A stretch of 64,000 bases of DNA from Allium sativum (Eukaryota; Streptophyta; Magnoliopsida; Asparagales; Amaryllidaceae): NCBI GenBank assembly GCA_030737875.1, contig CM060912.1, positions 879,369,199 to 879,433,198 of the forward strand, read 5' to 3'. The notes below the pieces were generated by a model. That model made no database searches, had not been told where the DNA came from, and was given only the letters and a program-made list of their open reading frames with translations. A program made the translations under genes and the position numbers. Positions 1-10,671 of this stretch are shown one piece after another. The first letter of the stretch is position 1, and every line of letters begins with the position of its first letter.

Positions 1-2
1 TC

Positions 3-1802
3 GCGCTTAAGTCTTGGCGCCATTATCTTCTTGGCGAGAAATTCGAATTGTTCACTGACCACAAATCGCTAAAATACTTGTTCTCTCAGAAGGACTTAAA
101 CTTAAGGCAGCAAAGGTGGATGGAATTCTTAGCATCCTACGATTTCGAGATAGCATATACCCCTGGCAAGGGTAACGTGGTGGCAGACGCCTTAAGTAGG
201 AAAAGGTTGTCCTTGAGTCCGTTGTTTGTTGAGCGGCGAAGCTTAGAGTTCATCTCTATGTTTGACTTTAGACCTTCCATTGACTTTGTACCTGGTTTGC
301 TAGCATCCTTAGAGGTCAGACCTATGCTTTTGGGAAGGATTGGTGAGGCACAGCGAGATGACCCACAGTTGGTTGAGTTAGTAGAGAAGCTCATAAGGGG
401 GGAGTCATCGAGCCATCTTAGTAGGTATACCCTAGATGATAAGGGTTGGTTATGTAGGGACGGTAGACTTTGTGTACCACGAGACGAGAACTTGAGGAAG
501 ACCATTCTTGATGATGCACATCGTTCGAAGATGACCATTCATCCCGGAGGGGACAAGATGTACATGGACATGAGACGAGTTTACTTTTGGGCTAGTATGA
601 AGAGGGATGTGCCCGAGTTCGTCGCTAGATGCTTGGTGTGCCAACAAGTAAAAGCAGAGCAAAAGAAGCCCAGTGGGTTGCTTCACCCATTGGAGGTCCC
701 ACAATGGAAGTGGGAGAGTGTCTCGATGGACTTTGTTGACGGGTTACCGAGATCGAGGAAGGGTAATACGGGGATTTGTGCCGTGGTAGACAGACTTACT
801 AAGAGCGCCCATTTCATTCCAGTGAAGAGTAAGAGGACTGCTCCATGGTTAGCCTCCGTATACATTCGAGAGATAGTTCGTTTGCACGGTGTTCCTTCTA
901 GCATAGTGAGCGATCGCGATCCTATCTTTACTAGCGAATTTTGGAAGGGCTTGCAAGAGGCGGTAGGGACTCGGTTATGTTTGAGCACCGCATATCATCC
1001 TCAGACGGACGGCCAGACCGAGAGGGTGAATCGTATTCTAGAGGACCTTTTGAGGCTATGTGTTTTAGACTTCGGAGGTACATGGGAGGAGCATCTTCCT
1101 ATGGTGGAGTTCGCATATAATAATAGCTTTCAGTCTAGCATTGGCATGGCACCTTTCGAGGCTCTTTATGGACGGTCGTGTTGCTCGCCTACATGTTGGT
1201 GGGAATCTACGGATAAGATCTTGCTTGGGCCCGATATGATTAGAGAGACTTCGGAAAAGATCGATTTGATTCGAACGAGGATGAAGACGGCGCAAGATAG
1301 GAAGAAATCTTATGCGGACAAGAGGAGGACAGATCTTGAGTTTGATATTGGGGACATGGTCTTTATCAAGGTGTCTCCATTACGGAATGTTGTTCGCTTT
1401 GGGTCTGTCGGGAAGTTAGCACCAAGGTTCGTAGGGTCGTTTCCTATTAAGGAGAGGATTGGACAGATGGCGTATAGAGTGGAGTTTCCCGAGAGACTCA
1501 GTGGTTTACACGACATATTCCATGTATCACATTTGAGGAAATGCTTGCAAGAGACTGTGGAAGTGGTAGAGCCGAGCTTGCTTAGAGAGGTGGAGATAGA
1601 GCGTGATGTGACGATTTGACGAGCTCCTACATGCATTCATGGATCGGAGATTAAGAAGTTGAGGAATCGAGAGGTCAAGCTAGTCAAAGTGCAATAGGGA
1701 GATGATGAGAGCAACGCTACTTGGGAGACGGAAAAGAAGATGCGTTCATTGTACCCTTTTCTTTTCGAGGGTATGTCTTTTAATTTCTCCTTTATCGCTT
1801 AG
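3..1802 (+). pseudogene. Partial pol: RNase H tail, integrase, chromodomain-like tail (element A)
   Basis: This is the C-terminal part of a Gypsy Pol polyprotein, open from base 3 in frame 3; the ATG-like start near 48 is not a real start. RNase H ends with the TDHKSLKYL and [10 protein letters not shown] motifs. Integrase follows: an HHCC zinc finger (HRSKMTIH ... CLVCQQ), then catalytic D, D and E with codons at 729, 912 and 1020, which leaves exactly 35 residues between the second D and the E. The usual GPF of the GPY/F module reads GSF here. The tail ([10 protein letters not shown] ... then LRNREV ... ATWE) is chromodomain-like, expected to direct integration to chromatin. It is broken by TGA at 1617-1619 and TAG near 1695; the family stop is TAG at 1800-1802. 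Dead copy. Confidence 0.92.
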
Positions 1803-2370
1803 CTTGTACTCGTTTTATCCTTAGTATGTCCTCTCGCTAGTATCTTTGACCTTTAGATAGGGTAGTCCTATAGTTGAAACATGTGTTTGAGACATGTTAT
1901 GTATGGTGGATGCATGTGGATGCAAGTGTTTGCTAGTGGTTGCTCGTGGATGCATATACACACACTTTAGGCACTAGATCGGCTCAGTCACTTTCATATT
2001 GCATATTGCATATAAATGGATGTATTTAGTAAAATGAATGTAAATTGAATGTGTGTATCATATGGATGTTGCATTTAAATGGATGGTTGTGCACACATGT
2101 AGTAATGATATGTATAGGATTCTTTGCATACATGATGGAAACATGGCACTATCATTATTTGCATTAAGGAGGTCGACTGAATCAGCAGACCGCCTGATTT
2201 TGCATTTGTATATGAACATATACACACACTATGCATATCTACATGAAAATCATTAGAAATCTTGTAAGGACCATGGTTGATAGTGGTTGAGTAGATGGAT
2301 GATTGGATGGTAGGATACGTTCTTCTTGACTTAGAGATTTCGAGGACGAAATCCTTTAAGTAGGGAAGAA
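1803..2370 (+). other. Internal spacer, pre-PPT hairpin and polypurine tract of element A
   Basis: Non-coding stretch between pol and the 3' LTR. It holds an interrupted palindrome at 2171-2191 (GGTCGACTGA / TCAGCAGACC, one central A), repeated in elements F and E. A perfect 7-bp hairpin lies at 2336-2353: GATTTCG, loop AGGA, CGAAATC. A purine-rich tract (about 2358-2370) touches the LTR start and is the primer for plus-strand DNA synthesis. Small ORFs around 2053-2256 have no protein-like character. Confidence 0.8.
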
Positions 2371-2626
2371 TGTAACACCCCGTATTTCTGTTAACACTAA
2401 AGTAATGAATTAAAGAATATTTAATTTTAAATGTGAGAATTAAAGGAAACGGGTCACGCCATTGTGTTCGTCTCAGAATTCTGGTTGAGATAGAATCCGA
2501 GTTTGCGTGAATTGGGCTTCGTATGAAGAAGTTATGGCGATCGGAAGTTTCAGAAAAATTCATATAGATTTCAAAAATTCAAATTCAGACTTAGATTGGG
2601 CTAGGCGGGAAAATTCCCGCCAGGGG

Positions 2627-2702
2627 CCAGGTCGACCAGGGGGTCGACCTACCCATACAGGTCGACCAGGGGTCGACCTCCCCCCCCCCCCCCCCCTCCC
2701 CC
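2627..2702 (+). repeat. GTCGACC-rich repeats and poly-C tract in the U3 of LTR A
   Basis: Four copies of a GGTCGACC-like palindromic block are packed together and followed by a run of about 20 C. They lie 130-200 bp upstream of the TATA box. Equivalent GTCGAC clusters occur at the same place in LTRs of E (13231-13310, 21271-21345) and F (44517-44575, 52537-52597). Confidence 0.75.
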
Positions 2703-2832
2703 AGGCAGATTTGAAATATGACGATTTTCTGACTCTTGGCGGAGTCATTAGGGCTGACTTGTCACCCTATCTTGACTGAATGGCTGTGGTTTATTCTAGG
2801 TTGATTGGATGGCCTAAATTAATCCTAAATTC

Positions 2833-2840
2833 TATATAAA
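2833..2840 (+). promoter_or_regulatory. TATA box of LTR A
   Basis: TATATAAA, about 460 bp into the LTR, downstream of the GTCGAC cluster and about 45 bp before the short uORF. This is the expected place for the RNA polymerase II promoter of the element. Confidence 0.6.
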
Positions 2841-2884
2841 CACATGTAGACTCAAACCCTAAAATCAAATAAAAATTTAGAACC

Positions 2885-2920
2885 ATGGCCGCCATGCTGT
2901 CACCTTGCAACCTAGAGTAG
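2885..2920 (+). CDS. Short uORF in the transcribed leader of LTR A
   Basis: ATG GCC GCC ATG ... TAG, 11 codons (MAAMLSPCNLE). It is the first ATG after the TATA box. Related LTRs have a uORF of the same or similar length at the same place (E 36 nt, F 30 nt), which argues that a short leader ORF is tolerated or used. Protein product unlikely to matter. Confidence 0.35.
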   Translation: MAAMLSPCNLE

Positions 2921-3986
2921 CCGCCACCATTTAGGAGAAAGAAAAGCTAATCAACTCAATTCTATTCAACTCAAATCTAAACAACAACGAATTTGTCTTC
3001 TTCAAAGGAAAGCTAAATCAATTTCAGAACTCAGATTTCAGAATGTAAGACCTTCTTTGAGTTGTGAGTTCGATTTCTTTAATAAGATAATTAACAATTT
3101 AATTAGGTTGAGATATGATTTGGGTTATATGGTTATGTTGTGAATCATTGACCGTTATGTTATCTATGTTGTAAATCTATGATGTTATTATCTATGTTGT
3201 AAATCTATGTTAATTGTTGGCTTATGTATAATTAATTCATAATGATGCTTCATATGCTAAGTTTGGTTATGTTTGTGGAACTAATTCATATGTTAAATCA
3301 TATGTATGTATGCAAGTTTAGATGTTAATTTAGATATGAATCATTTGCAAATTAGTGAGAACCATATAAAACCTTATATGTTTCATGACAACTATTTAAT
3401 GTGTAAATTGGATCTAAAGTTAGGCTATGACATGTGTGAGTTAGATGCAAGTTTACACCATAGTTTATGTTGCATAAATCACATATGCAAGTATATATAT
3501 GTTTGGAGTATAAATCATGTAATGTAAGTTTGTGACTATTGCCTATGCAAGTTTACACCTTATGATTAGGTCTATGACATCCATAGTTTATGCAAGTTTG
3601 TGACTTTGGCCTATGCAAGCTTTAGATGAAAAATCTTATTCACACATGTAAGTTCACCCCTTATATTTAGATCTAGTTTTTATTCTATGCTGCTGTGATG
3701 TTTCCTCTTTATTCCATAAGTTAGACTATTCGAGTCTAACGTATATTTCACGTTAAACGAACGTACAACGTCGGGGGAATGGGATAATATTAAAAGATTC
3801 AATATTGAGAATTGGCATAAATGCCTTAAATGTGATGTTAATTGGTATAATTTTGTATACCATAAATAGATGGACATAATTAAGGTGTTAATTATCGACA
3901 TAGTTAAATTTGTAATTGATTGACAATTTGAATAGGGAAATTAATTCAAATTGGGGATAATTAATTATGTATAATTAATCGCCTAA

Positions 3987-4206
3987 GACACGAGGTTAGA
4001 CTCTTTTGTGGTGTAAGACTGCCCGGACCCGCCCGGAAAATCGACAGCCACAAATGCCGGTCTAATGTGGAAGATCTTAGGCATAAATTAAATGCGTAAC
4101 AGTTGTAAAGACACGAGGTTAAGCTCGTTTGTGGTGTAAGACTGCCAGGACCCGCCCGGCAAATCCAGCTGCCACAAATGCCAGTCTAATGTGGGAGGTC
4201 TTTACA
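3987..4206 (+). repeat. Tandem pair of ~100-bp foldbacks in LTR A
   Basis: Two head-to-tail units begin GACACGAGGTTA and contain the block GACTGCC..GGACCCGCCCGG in their loop. Unit 1 has outer arms CCTAAGA / TCTTAGG and inner arms TTTGTGG / CCACAAA. Unit 2 has different outer arms, TTGTAAAGAC / GTCTTTACAA, yet still pairs perfectly. Both are downstream of the TATA box, so they should be present in element RNA. Confidence 0.8.
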
Positions 4207-5639
4207 AGGTTACGGTCTTAATGAATTAAGAAACACTTAACCAGATAAACATGTAGTGGGACATGAGGGGGTTAAGTGGGTGTCGTGGGTGGCATGTGGA
4301 ATTTAGTGGGTGCCTTGGGTGGCATTTGAAATACGATTAGATGCACTTAACCAAGATTGAAACATGTAAGAAGACATGAATAAGAATGGGGTTAAGTGGG
4401 AAAAACCTTAGAGGGGACCAAGCATAGGTGGAAAGCTTGTGTCATGCATGGGGGCCCTTTTCAAACCAGTAACCCATTAAGTATCTTTATGGGCTCGACC
4501 CAAGTCGAGGACAGTACACACGTACTGGATTTGATTGTAAGAGGTCAAAACGGGTCAGCGGTGGCAACGCAAGTCCAATGGATTCGTATGCATGTGTGGG
4601 CCCGAGCTGGTAGGTAAGACGTTGTTGCATCGTGTAGATATAAGCCGTGCATTTTTGTTTGTATCGGGTTGCCACTTTGGGGAGTGATACACCCCACTGT
4701 GGGGCCAGCACGAGTATCTACGAGTTAGGGAGCCGATCGAATCAGGGTAGTGGGTACACCTAGCGGAGATAGGGGCAGACGACACCTATGGAGGTAGCTA
4801 GGGGTACACGAAACTACCATTAGCAGTATTAAGTTCTGTATGCGGGATCAACCTTTGGGGTGACTAGTAGTGGTGCAGTATAGTAATTATCTTATAGTGA
4901 TTAGGGGCACCTTTAACGTTATCTTTGTTCATCTTATTTCCTTGTTTGTGCTGTCATACCTAATTGTTCACAGTCATTTCCTTGTTTTCCAGCTTATGCC
5001 TTAGCCTAGTTATTTTGATAATTATATTGTTAAAGTTATCGCACTCGCCAGACTTTATGTCTGACCCCCTTTTCTTTCCACCTCTTTTCATCCTCCCCAC
5101 CCCCTCCCCCAGGTTTGCAAGGAGGGAATACTACAGCTTAGTGCCGATTTCTTTCAGTTGCTTAAAGAGAGTAGATGTATCGCTTGGGACTCTCTCATCT
5201 TTATGGATTTGCTTATGCTCAATGGGGAATTATGCATTTATGTTATTTAATTATTTGCTTCTTTATGTACTTTGAAGTTTTTGGAAAAGACTATTGATCC
5301 TGATGTAATGGTTTTGGAGGCTACTCATGTAAACTCATTTTGAGTTATGATGCTATGAAATAAGTTTTAACTTCCGCTGCGTTGTTTCATTTATTTATTT
5401 TTGTAAATTATCTGTTCTATACAACAATAATGCTTCATGGACATTGATGCATTCCCTTTGTGAGTGACATTAATGGACATGGGGTATTACATTTCCTCTA
5501 GTAATCCTTTCCCTTAGCATTATCAACTCATCATCGGGACCATACTCGTGCTTGGTCATATCCACTAAGGCTGGTCTTACTATCGAAGTTACAGGAAATC
5601 CTTGAGACGCCTCAAATGCGGCTGAAGATTAAAGCAAGA

Positions 5640-7100
5640 AAGAAACTCCAACTATTTCTACTAAGTAATCGCACTTAAGGTAGCATGCTTTCGACTTAGA
5701 TCATCGGCAACAACATTACCCTTCCCTGGGGTGTACTGAATAGCGAAGTCGAACGATGTTATGTATTCCATCCACCTATATTGCCTAAGTTTCAACTCAC
5801 ATTGAGAAAACAAGTACTTAACAGATTTATGGTCGGTAAAGAACTCAAACTTCTCTTCTAGAAGATATAGCTGCAAGTTCCAAGTCATGCACAGGGTACC
5901 TCTTTTCATGGTTCTTAATTTGTCTACCTGTGTAGGAAACCACCTTACCATATCGCATGAGTACTACTCCTAACCCTATCCTAAAATTGTCAGTGTAAAT
6001 TGTCAACATCTTTACACCATCAGGAATAATAAGGACAGGCGCATTCCTAAGAGATTCCTTTAACTCTTCAAAAGCACTACTCCACTTGAACTCAAGATTT
6101 TTCTACGTCAATCGAGTTAGAGGGGACGCAATCCATGTAAAGTCCTTAATAAATTTCGTATAGTAGCCTGATAACCTTAGAAAAATTCTAACCTCTGATG
6201 CATTTCAGGGTATCCTTCACTCTTTAATGGCTCTTACCTTCGCAGGGTCTACGGCCAATCCATTTCCCAACACTATATGTGCAAGAATTTTGACTTCTCT
6301 TCTCCAAAAGTGACATTTTGAAAACTAAGCCTTGAGTTGATTTTCCCTTAAAATTCTTAGGACCTTCCTTAAAAGATCCTCATACTCCTTAAAGTCCTTG
6401 GAAAATATTGGAATGTCATCTTCGAATACCACAGCTATTTATTGAGAATGTCTCTAAATACTCCAATCATAAGATCTACAAAGAAAGCGAGGGCACTCGT
6501 CAACCCAAAGGGCATTACTTCCTACTCAAATAATCCATCAAGTGTCCTAAATGTCGTCTTAAGTTTACTCTCTTCCGAAATTCTCAAATGATGAAATCCT
6601 AACATCGGATCTAACTGCGAAAAGACTAGGGTACCTCACAAATGGTCAAATAGGTCATCCATCCTAGGTATGGGGTACCTATTCTTCTTTGTTAGCTTGT
6701 TGAGTTCCGTATAATCGATACACAACCTTAACGATCCATTGGATTTGATGACAAATACTATGGGCGCTCCCCATTCTGACATACTCCTTTGGATGAATCC
6801 ATTTTTCCATAGCTTAGAAATCTATTTATCCAATTATCTCCTTTCTTTAAGGGACACGTGCCTTAACGACAATGCTACTGGCCTCCCGTCCTTCTCGAGG
6901 TCTATCCTAAATAAGATTTCTTGGTGGGGCGGAAGTCCCATGACTTCCTTAAAGACATATGGAAACTCAAATACAATAGGCATGTAAGATGGTCCTTCTG
7001 AGTTAGACGGTAAATAAAACAATAAGGTTGAATCCCTATTTCCAGTTCTACAAGGGATCTCTAAGCTACGACCTCCACTGCTTCTCAAGCAAACAACTTT
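5640..7100 (-). pseudogene. Decayed RT-RNase H region of element C
   Basis: Minus-strand fragments in shifting frames. From the right: the linker before RT (VFKEVMGLPPHQ, then LRHVSLKERR) near 6834-7000, RT remains, then RNase H with [28 protein letters not shown] and, in the open frame 5661-5951, [14 protein letters not shown] and [16 protein letters not shown]. No continuous frame survives across RT. Function would have been copying element RNA into DNA. The remaining sequence down to 5492 is the RNase H-integrase linker, cut by element A. Confidence 0.8.
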
Positions 7101-7129
7101 CCTAACGCAATTAAGGATGGCCCCATAAT

Positions 7130-7380
7130 ACGATAGTCAATCCATCCCTAATATAAGACCATACCCCTCGAAATCTAATACATATGCAATACATAAGAAA
7201 TTGACACTATCGATATCTAGTACTAGGTCTTTACAAATTAGAGAAAGTTTCTTAGCTCCTCCGATTGGGTTGGACACCTCTATCAGATTGCTAGCAAAGG
7301 ATATGGAAAGAATTAAGAAATCAACAATAATCACAGTGATGAAGGAATGGGTTGCTCCTGAATCAAATATGGTACGTATA
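7130..7380 (-). pseudogene. Retroviral-type aspartic protease fragment of element C
   Basis: The catalytic triad is visible as FDSGATHSFI on the minus strand at about 7340-7372, followed by YVLDFEGYGLILGMDWL, the typical C-terminal flap region of Gypsy proteases. A stop follows soon after. It sits between gag and RT as in all Ty3/Gypsy elements. Confidence 0.75.
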
Positions 7381-7469
7381 GAAGTTTCTATAATAGAGGT
7401 TATACCTTCCGAAGCTGGCTATCCTTGGTTTCTTGGGGGTTGACTCTAAAGTGGTGCTATCTCTAAAGC

Positions 7470-8413
7470 ATAATTCTGACCAGTCTATCCTCCCTTTTGC
7501 TTGGGATAGTTCCTTGCTAAGTGTCCTTTCTCGTGACAGTTGAAGAATTTTCCTTTAAAATCAAACTTCCCTAAGCTCACCCTACAATCCTTGATCTCTT
7601 GGTCCTTCTTTTGGCACCTCGGGCATACTTTAGCTTCTCTCTTAAACTTCCCATACTTATTTTAATTTATCCACAAATTCTCTTGTTGTCCTTTCCATGT
7701 CCAAAATCACTTTCACCTTTCTCGTCTTTATTCTCCTTCTTCTCCTTGGTGGGCATAGAATAAAAGACTCTACCAATGACTCAAGAGTAGCTCCAAAAGC
7801 CACTTGAGCTAACAGTGTCTATGTCAACGGGGAATTAAGTTCTTTTAAAAAATTTAATGCCTTATACATCGGGTATCTACCAATCCCCCACCAAAACTTA
7901 TGAAACTTAATAAACTTCACAGCATATTCCCTTAAACTGGGCTTTCCTTGTTTAAGCTGAATAAATCTCTCATCTGTAGGTTCACCTCTACATCGAGTAA
8001 GAGATTCATTTTGAATCGGGTCTAAGAATCATCCCATGAAAACACTTTGACCAAGTTTTCTTTAGAAACCATGTTCCACCACTTTAGTGCTTCTCCCTTC
8101 GGATGTCAAGCAGTAATCCTACGTTTCAGAGGGTCTTCCTATCTTGTAGCTTCGAAGATACGGTTGCACTTAGATATCCACGTCTTAACTTCTAGACAAC
8201 CTTACGTTTCAACAAAGGGTTTGCCTCCTAAGTTCATAAAATCTTTACAAAGATGAGGAAAGTTGAGAGCCACTTAGTGGTTTGAGCTACAAGTTCCGCT
8301 GAGGCTGGGGTAGCGACAGGAACTTGGTCCACAGTCCTAAGGTACTGCCAGAACTATACGGGTAAGTACCGAAGCCTTGCTTGATTCCCTTGATTGGGAT
8401 GATTTTCGACCAT
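7470..8413 (-). pseudogene. Decayed gag of element C
   Basis: A likely start ATG lies at 8413 (minus), about 210 bp after the primer site. The capsid-like part shows FMNLGGKPFV, then RRITA, GEALKWW and FSWDD, interrupted by several stops. A zinc-knuckle relic (NCHEKGHLARN) lies near 7500-7560 with the last Cys lost. Broken, no coding capacity. Confidence 0.75.
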
Positions 8414-8623
8414 TTATATTTCTTAAAAAGAAAAAATCCTCAGTGGAAATTACTAAGATAGTACTTAAGCTAGAAGCAAAAATAAAGAATGATAGAAATT
8501 GCCTAGTATAGTTGCGTATGTCCTTAGGGGTATAGTGTTTGTGTGTGTGTATATAATTTGAAAACTTTTCAAATAAAAAGTAAATCTCTCATACGTATAT
8601 TTCCCCTAAGTCGGGTAACTTAT

Positions 8624-8635
8624 GCTCTGATACCA
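8624..8635 (-). other. Primer-binding site of element C (initiator tRNA-Met)
   Basis: The minus strand reads TGGTATCAGAGC, complementary to the 3' end of plant initiator tRNA-Met, two bases from the LTR boundary. It fixes the element's orientation and the LTR end at 8638. Confidence 0.85.
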
Positions 8636-8637
8636 AA

Positions 8638-10011
8638 TGTAACAACCTTCCCGGAATAAGCCTAAATTCTAACCTTGAAAAGACACATCGAAATTTAGAG
8701 TCATTCAAAACGGATCATTGGTTCCTATAAAGATTACATTCATAGAGCAAAACTAATAACGACATCATAATCTCATAAAGGAAGGGATAAAATATAATAA
8801 CAAAAGGTGGATATACCATTAATTAAAACCCATAAATGTTGATTACATAAAAGTATCAACTGTCATGAAGGTACATCGATAATAATAGCAACATACCAGA
8901 CAATAATAATCATGATAATAACGATAATAACTAAAAATCCTTCTTCGTCAAGACTCATCATCCATGACTGCATCAACAGAGAGCCCCACCTATTAACATG
9001 TTTATTTGTTAAGAGGAGGGAGGTCAGAACTCCGGTAAATGAAAATCACATAAGTTTAAGGAATGACTATTTCCTATATATGGTAGTATACATTTATTAA
9101 ATTATGTCTATGAAAGCTTAGCACACAAATTCATGAATAAGTTAGAAGGACTATTCTAAAGTCACTTAAGGCTAACATACAAATTTATAAAGGCAGATTT
9201 TATTATCGCTTAATACCCTACGAGGAGGACTACCACTTGGTTACTTAAGGCCATTAGATAAATACTTATTTAAGGGTGGATCCCATCACTTAAGATACTT
9301 TGTCACTTAAGACATCGTTCTAAAATCATCAACACTATTAGATATTCTCTCCTTTGTAATACGAGAAATAGCAAGAAACCACTTAGTACCAGTTTAGGCA
9401 GACACTAATTGTCATTTAAGACCTTCCGGCAGACCCTTCGTTACAATTTAACTGGTATTACAGGTGAACTCTTTAGTCATTTAATACTTCCCGTTAGCAT
9501 GTAGTCTTTTTGAAAGCTTTCATTTCCTCATCGTCTATACCACCTATCCTTTTTGGTACGTCCACACACAGCCCCTGGAGACGAAGTGGATAACTCTCGG
9601 AGAACTACCCCACTCAATGTATATTAGATTTACAATACTCAAGTCTTATGTCTTCGCATACATACATATGTAATTAACTGTGTTTACAAGAAAGTGAATC
9701 ATACCATTGTTAGAAACAGTACAACAACAAGAAGCCTACCTTTTATTACCACAAATCAAAATCTAATAAACATAACCAATTGACAATTTCCGCAAATTAT
9801 AAAAGATTTAGAGGATTTGTGAATCTTTTGTTTTCATATAAATCCAAATCTCTTTAGGCATAATAATCCAAATCTATACTAACATCATACAAAAAATAGA
9901 AAATTGATGTAATTTCCACTCATAGAGGTAGTAAGAGAAGAATAGAAAATCAGTGCAGAATCTATTATTTTGATTAAACCTTCAAATCAGTGTTCTCCAA
10001 GTTCCTCTAGA

Positions 10012-10050
<39 letters not shown>

Positions 10051-10346
10051 AGAATCAAATTTAGAATCTTATACGTATATTATACTTAATTCCAGAATTT
10101 ATATCATAACTCTGATTATAAGAGATATAATATAGGTTAGAAGAAGAGAAGAAACCTAACCTATTTTTAGAATTAATAAAATGGCAGGAGAAAGAATGGA
10201 GGCTAGAGGAATATGATATGAGGGTTTTACGGAGAGGCTAGGGGGTCTTTCTGTAGTTGCTAGTGTGTATTTAGACCACAGGATTAGTTAGATTTGAACA
10301 GTCCGGTGAAGAAAAACTATAGAAAACCCCTCAAAAACAGTGCCTT
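8638..10346 (-). repeat. 5' LTR of element C, interrupted by element D
   Basis: On the plus strand it starts TGTAACAACCTTCCCGG. Its other end is not seen, because element D's LTR begins at 10347 and the remainder would lie past D, beyond the window. It contains about six degenerate TCACTTAAG-type blocks (9160-9485) and a GT/TA microsatellite (about 10012-10051). No coding sequence. Confidence 0.7.
10012..10051. repeat. (GT)n(TA)n microsatellite
   Basis: About eight GT and ten TA dinucleotides in a row, inside the LTR of element C. Confidence 0.9.
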
Positions 10347-10671
10347 TGTGATGATCCACTATAAACCATCGGTGCTTATAACTAAAAATTTGCGCTGTTC
10401 AAGTAGTCGATCGATGTAAAGCGATTGTTAAGAGAAAGAAATAGTAGCAGAGAAGAAAAAAGAGAAAGAAAAGAAGGAAATGAAAGAAAAGAGAAAGGAT
10501 AGAACAAAATATAAACACGATCACAGAACCTGTCGCATTCCTCACAACACATAAAATAACATACAAAATCAAATCACAAATATAAAATAGGCGAGACAGT
10601 AATAGCTGTATAAACCATATAATCAGAGTATACAGGCTCATACAGCTATACATGACGGTAACAAAGTTTAT
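10347..10671 (-). repeat. D 3' LTR, piece 1 of 4
   Basis: Aligns by eye with 61724-62040 (TGTGATGAYC start, then ACTAAAAATTT and CGATGTAAAGC). It ends at the target site of element E; the last five bases TTTAT are E's duplication. Confidence 0.85.

Larger units (their letters stand above)
1..5491 (+). mobile_element. Element A: Ty3/Gypsy (Tekay-like chromovirus), 3' part only
   Basis: The window opens inside the RNase H domain of a plus-strand Gypsy element and runs through integrase, chromodomain-like tail, non-coding spacer, polypurine tract and a complete 3' LTR ending ...ATTACA. The 5' LTR, gag and most of pol lie upstream of the window. The flanking bases after the LTR are TTTCC (5492-5496), so the missing left flank should end in TTTCC. 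Sequence to the right resumes in a different, minus-strand Gypsy element (C), so A was inserted between RNase H and integrase of C. The internal region is very close to element F, but the start of the LTR resembles that of element E. Confidence 0.93.
2371..5491 (+). repeat. 3' LTR of element A (3121 bp)
   Basis: It begins TGTAACACCCCG directly after the polypurine tract and ends GGGGTATTACA. Inside, in order: U3 with GTCGAC-rich repeats and a C tract, TATA box, leader with a short uORF, a long AT-rich transcribed part, a tandem pair of foldbacks (3987-4206), and a terminal portion shared with F (the phrase CTTATGCCTTAG and the CTTCCGCTGC region). The start of U3 aligns by eye with element E's LTR rather than F's. 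Confidence 0.92.
5492..10346 (-). mobile_element. Element C: decayed minus-strand Ty3/Gypsy, 5' half
   Basis: Reading the minus strand from right to left: 5' LTR (from 8638), primer site (8624-8635), gag, protease, reverse transcriptase, RNase H; integrase and the 3' LTR are beyond element A and off the window. The element is riddled with stops and frameshifts and its protein motifs differ clearly from A, E and F, so it is older and a different lineage. It is interrupted by A at 5492 and by D at 10347. Confidence 0.85.
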
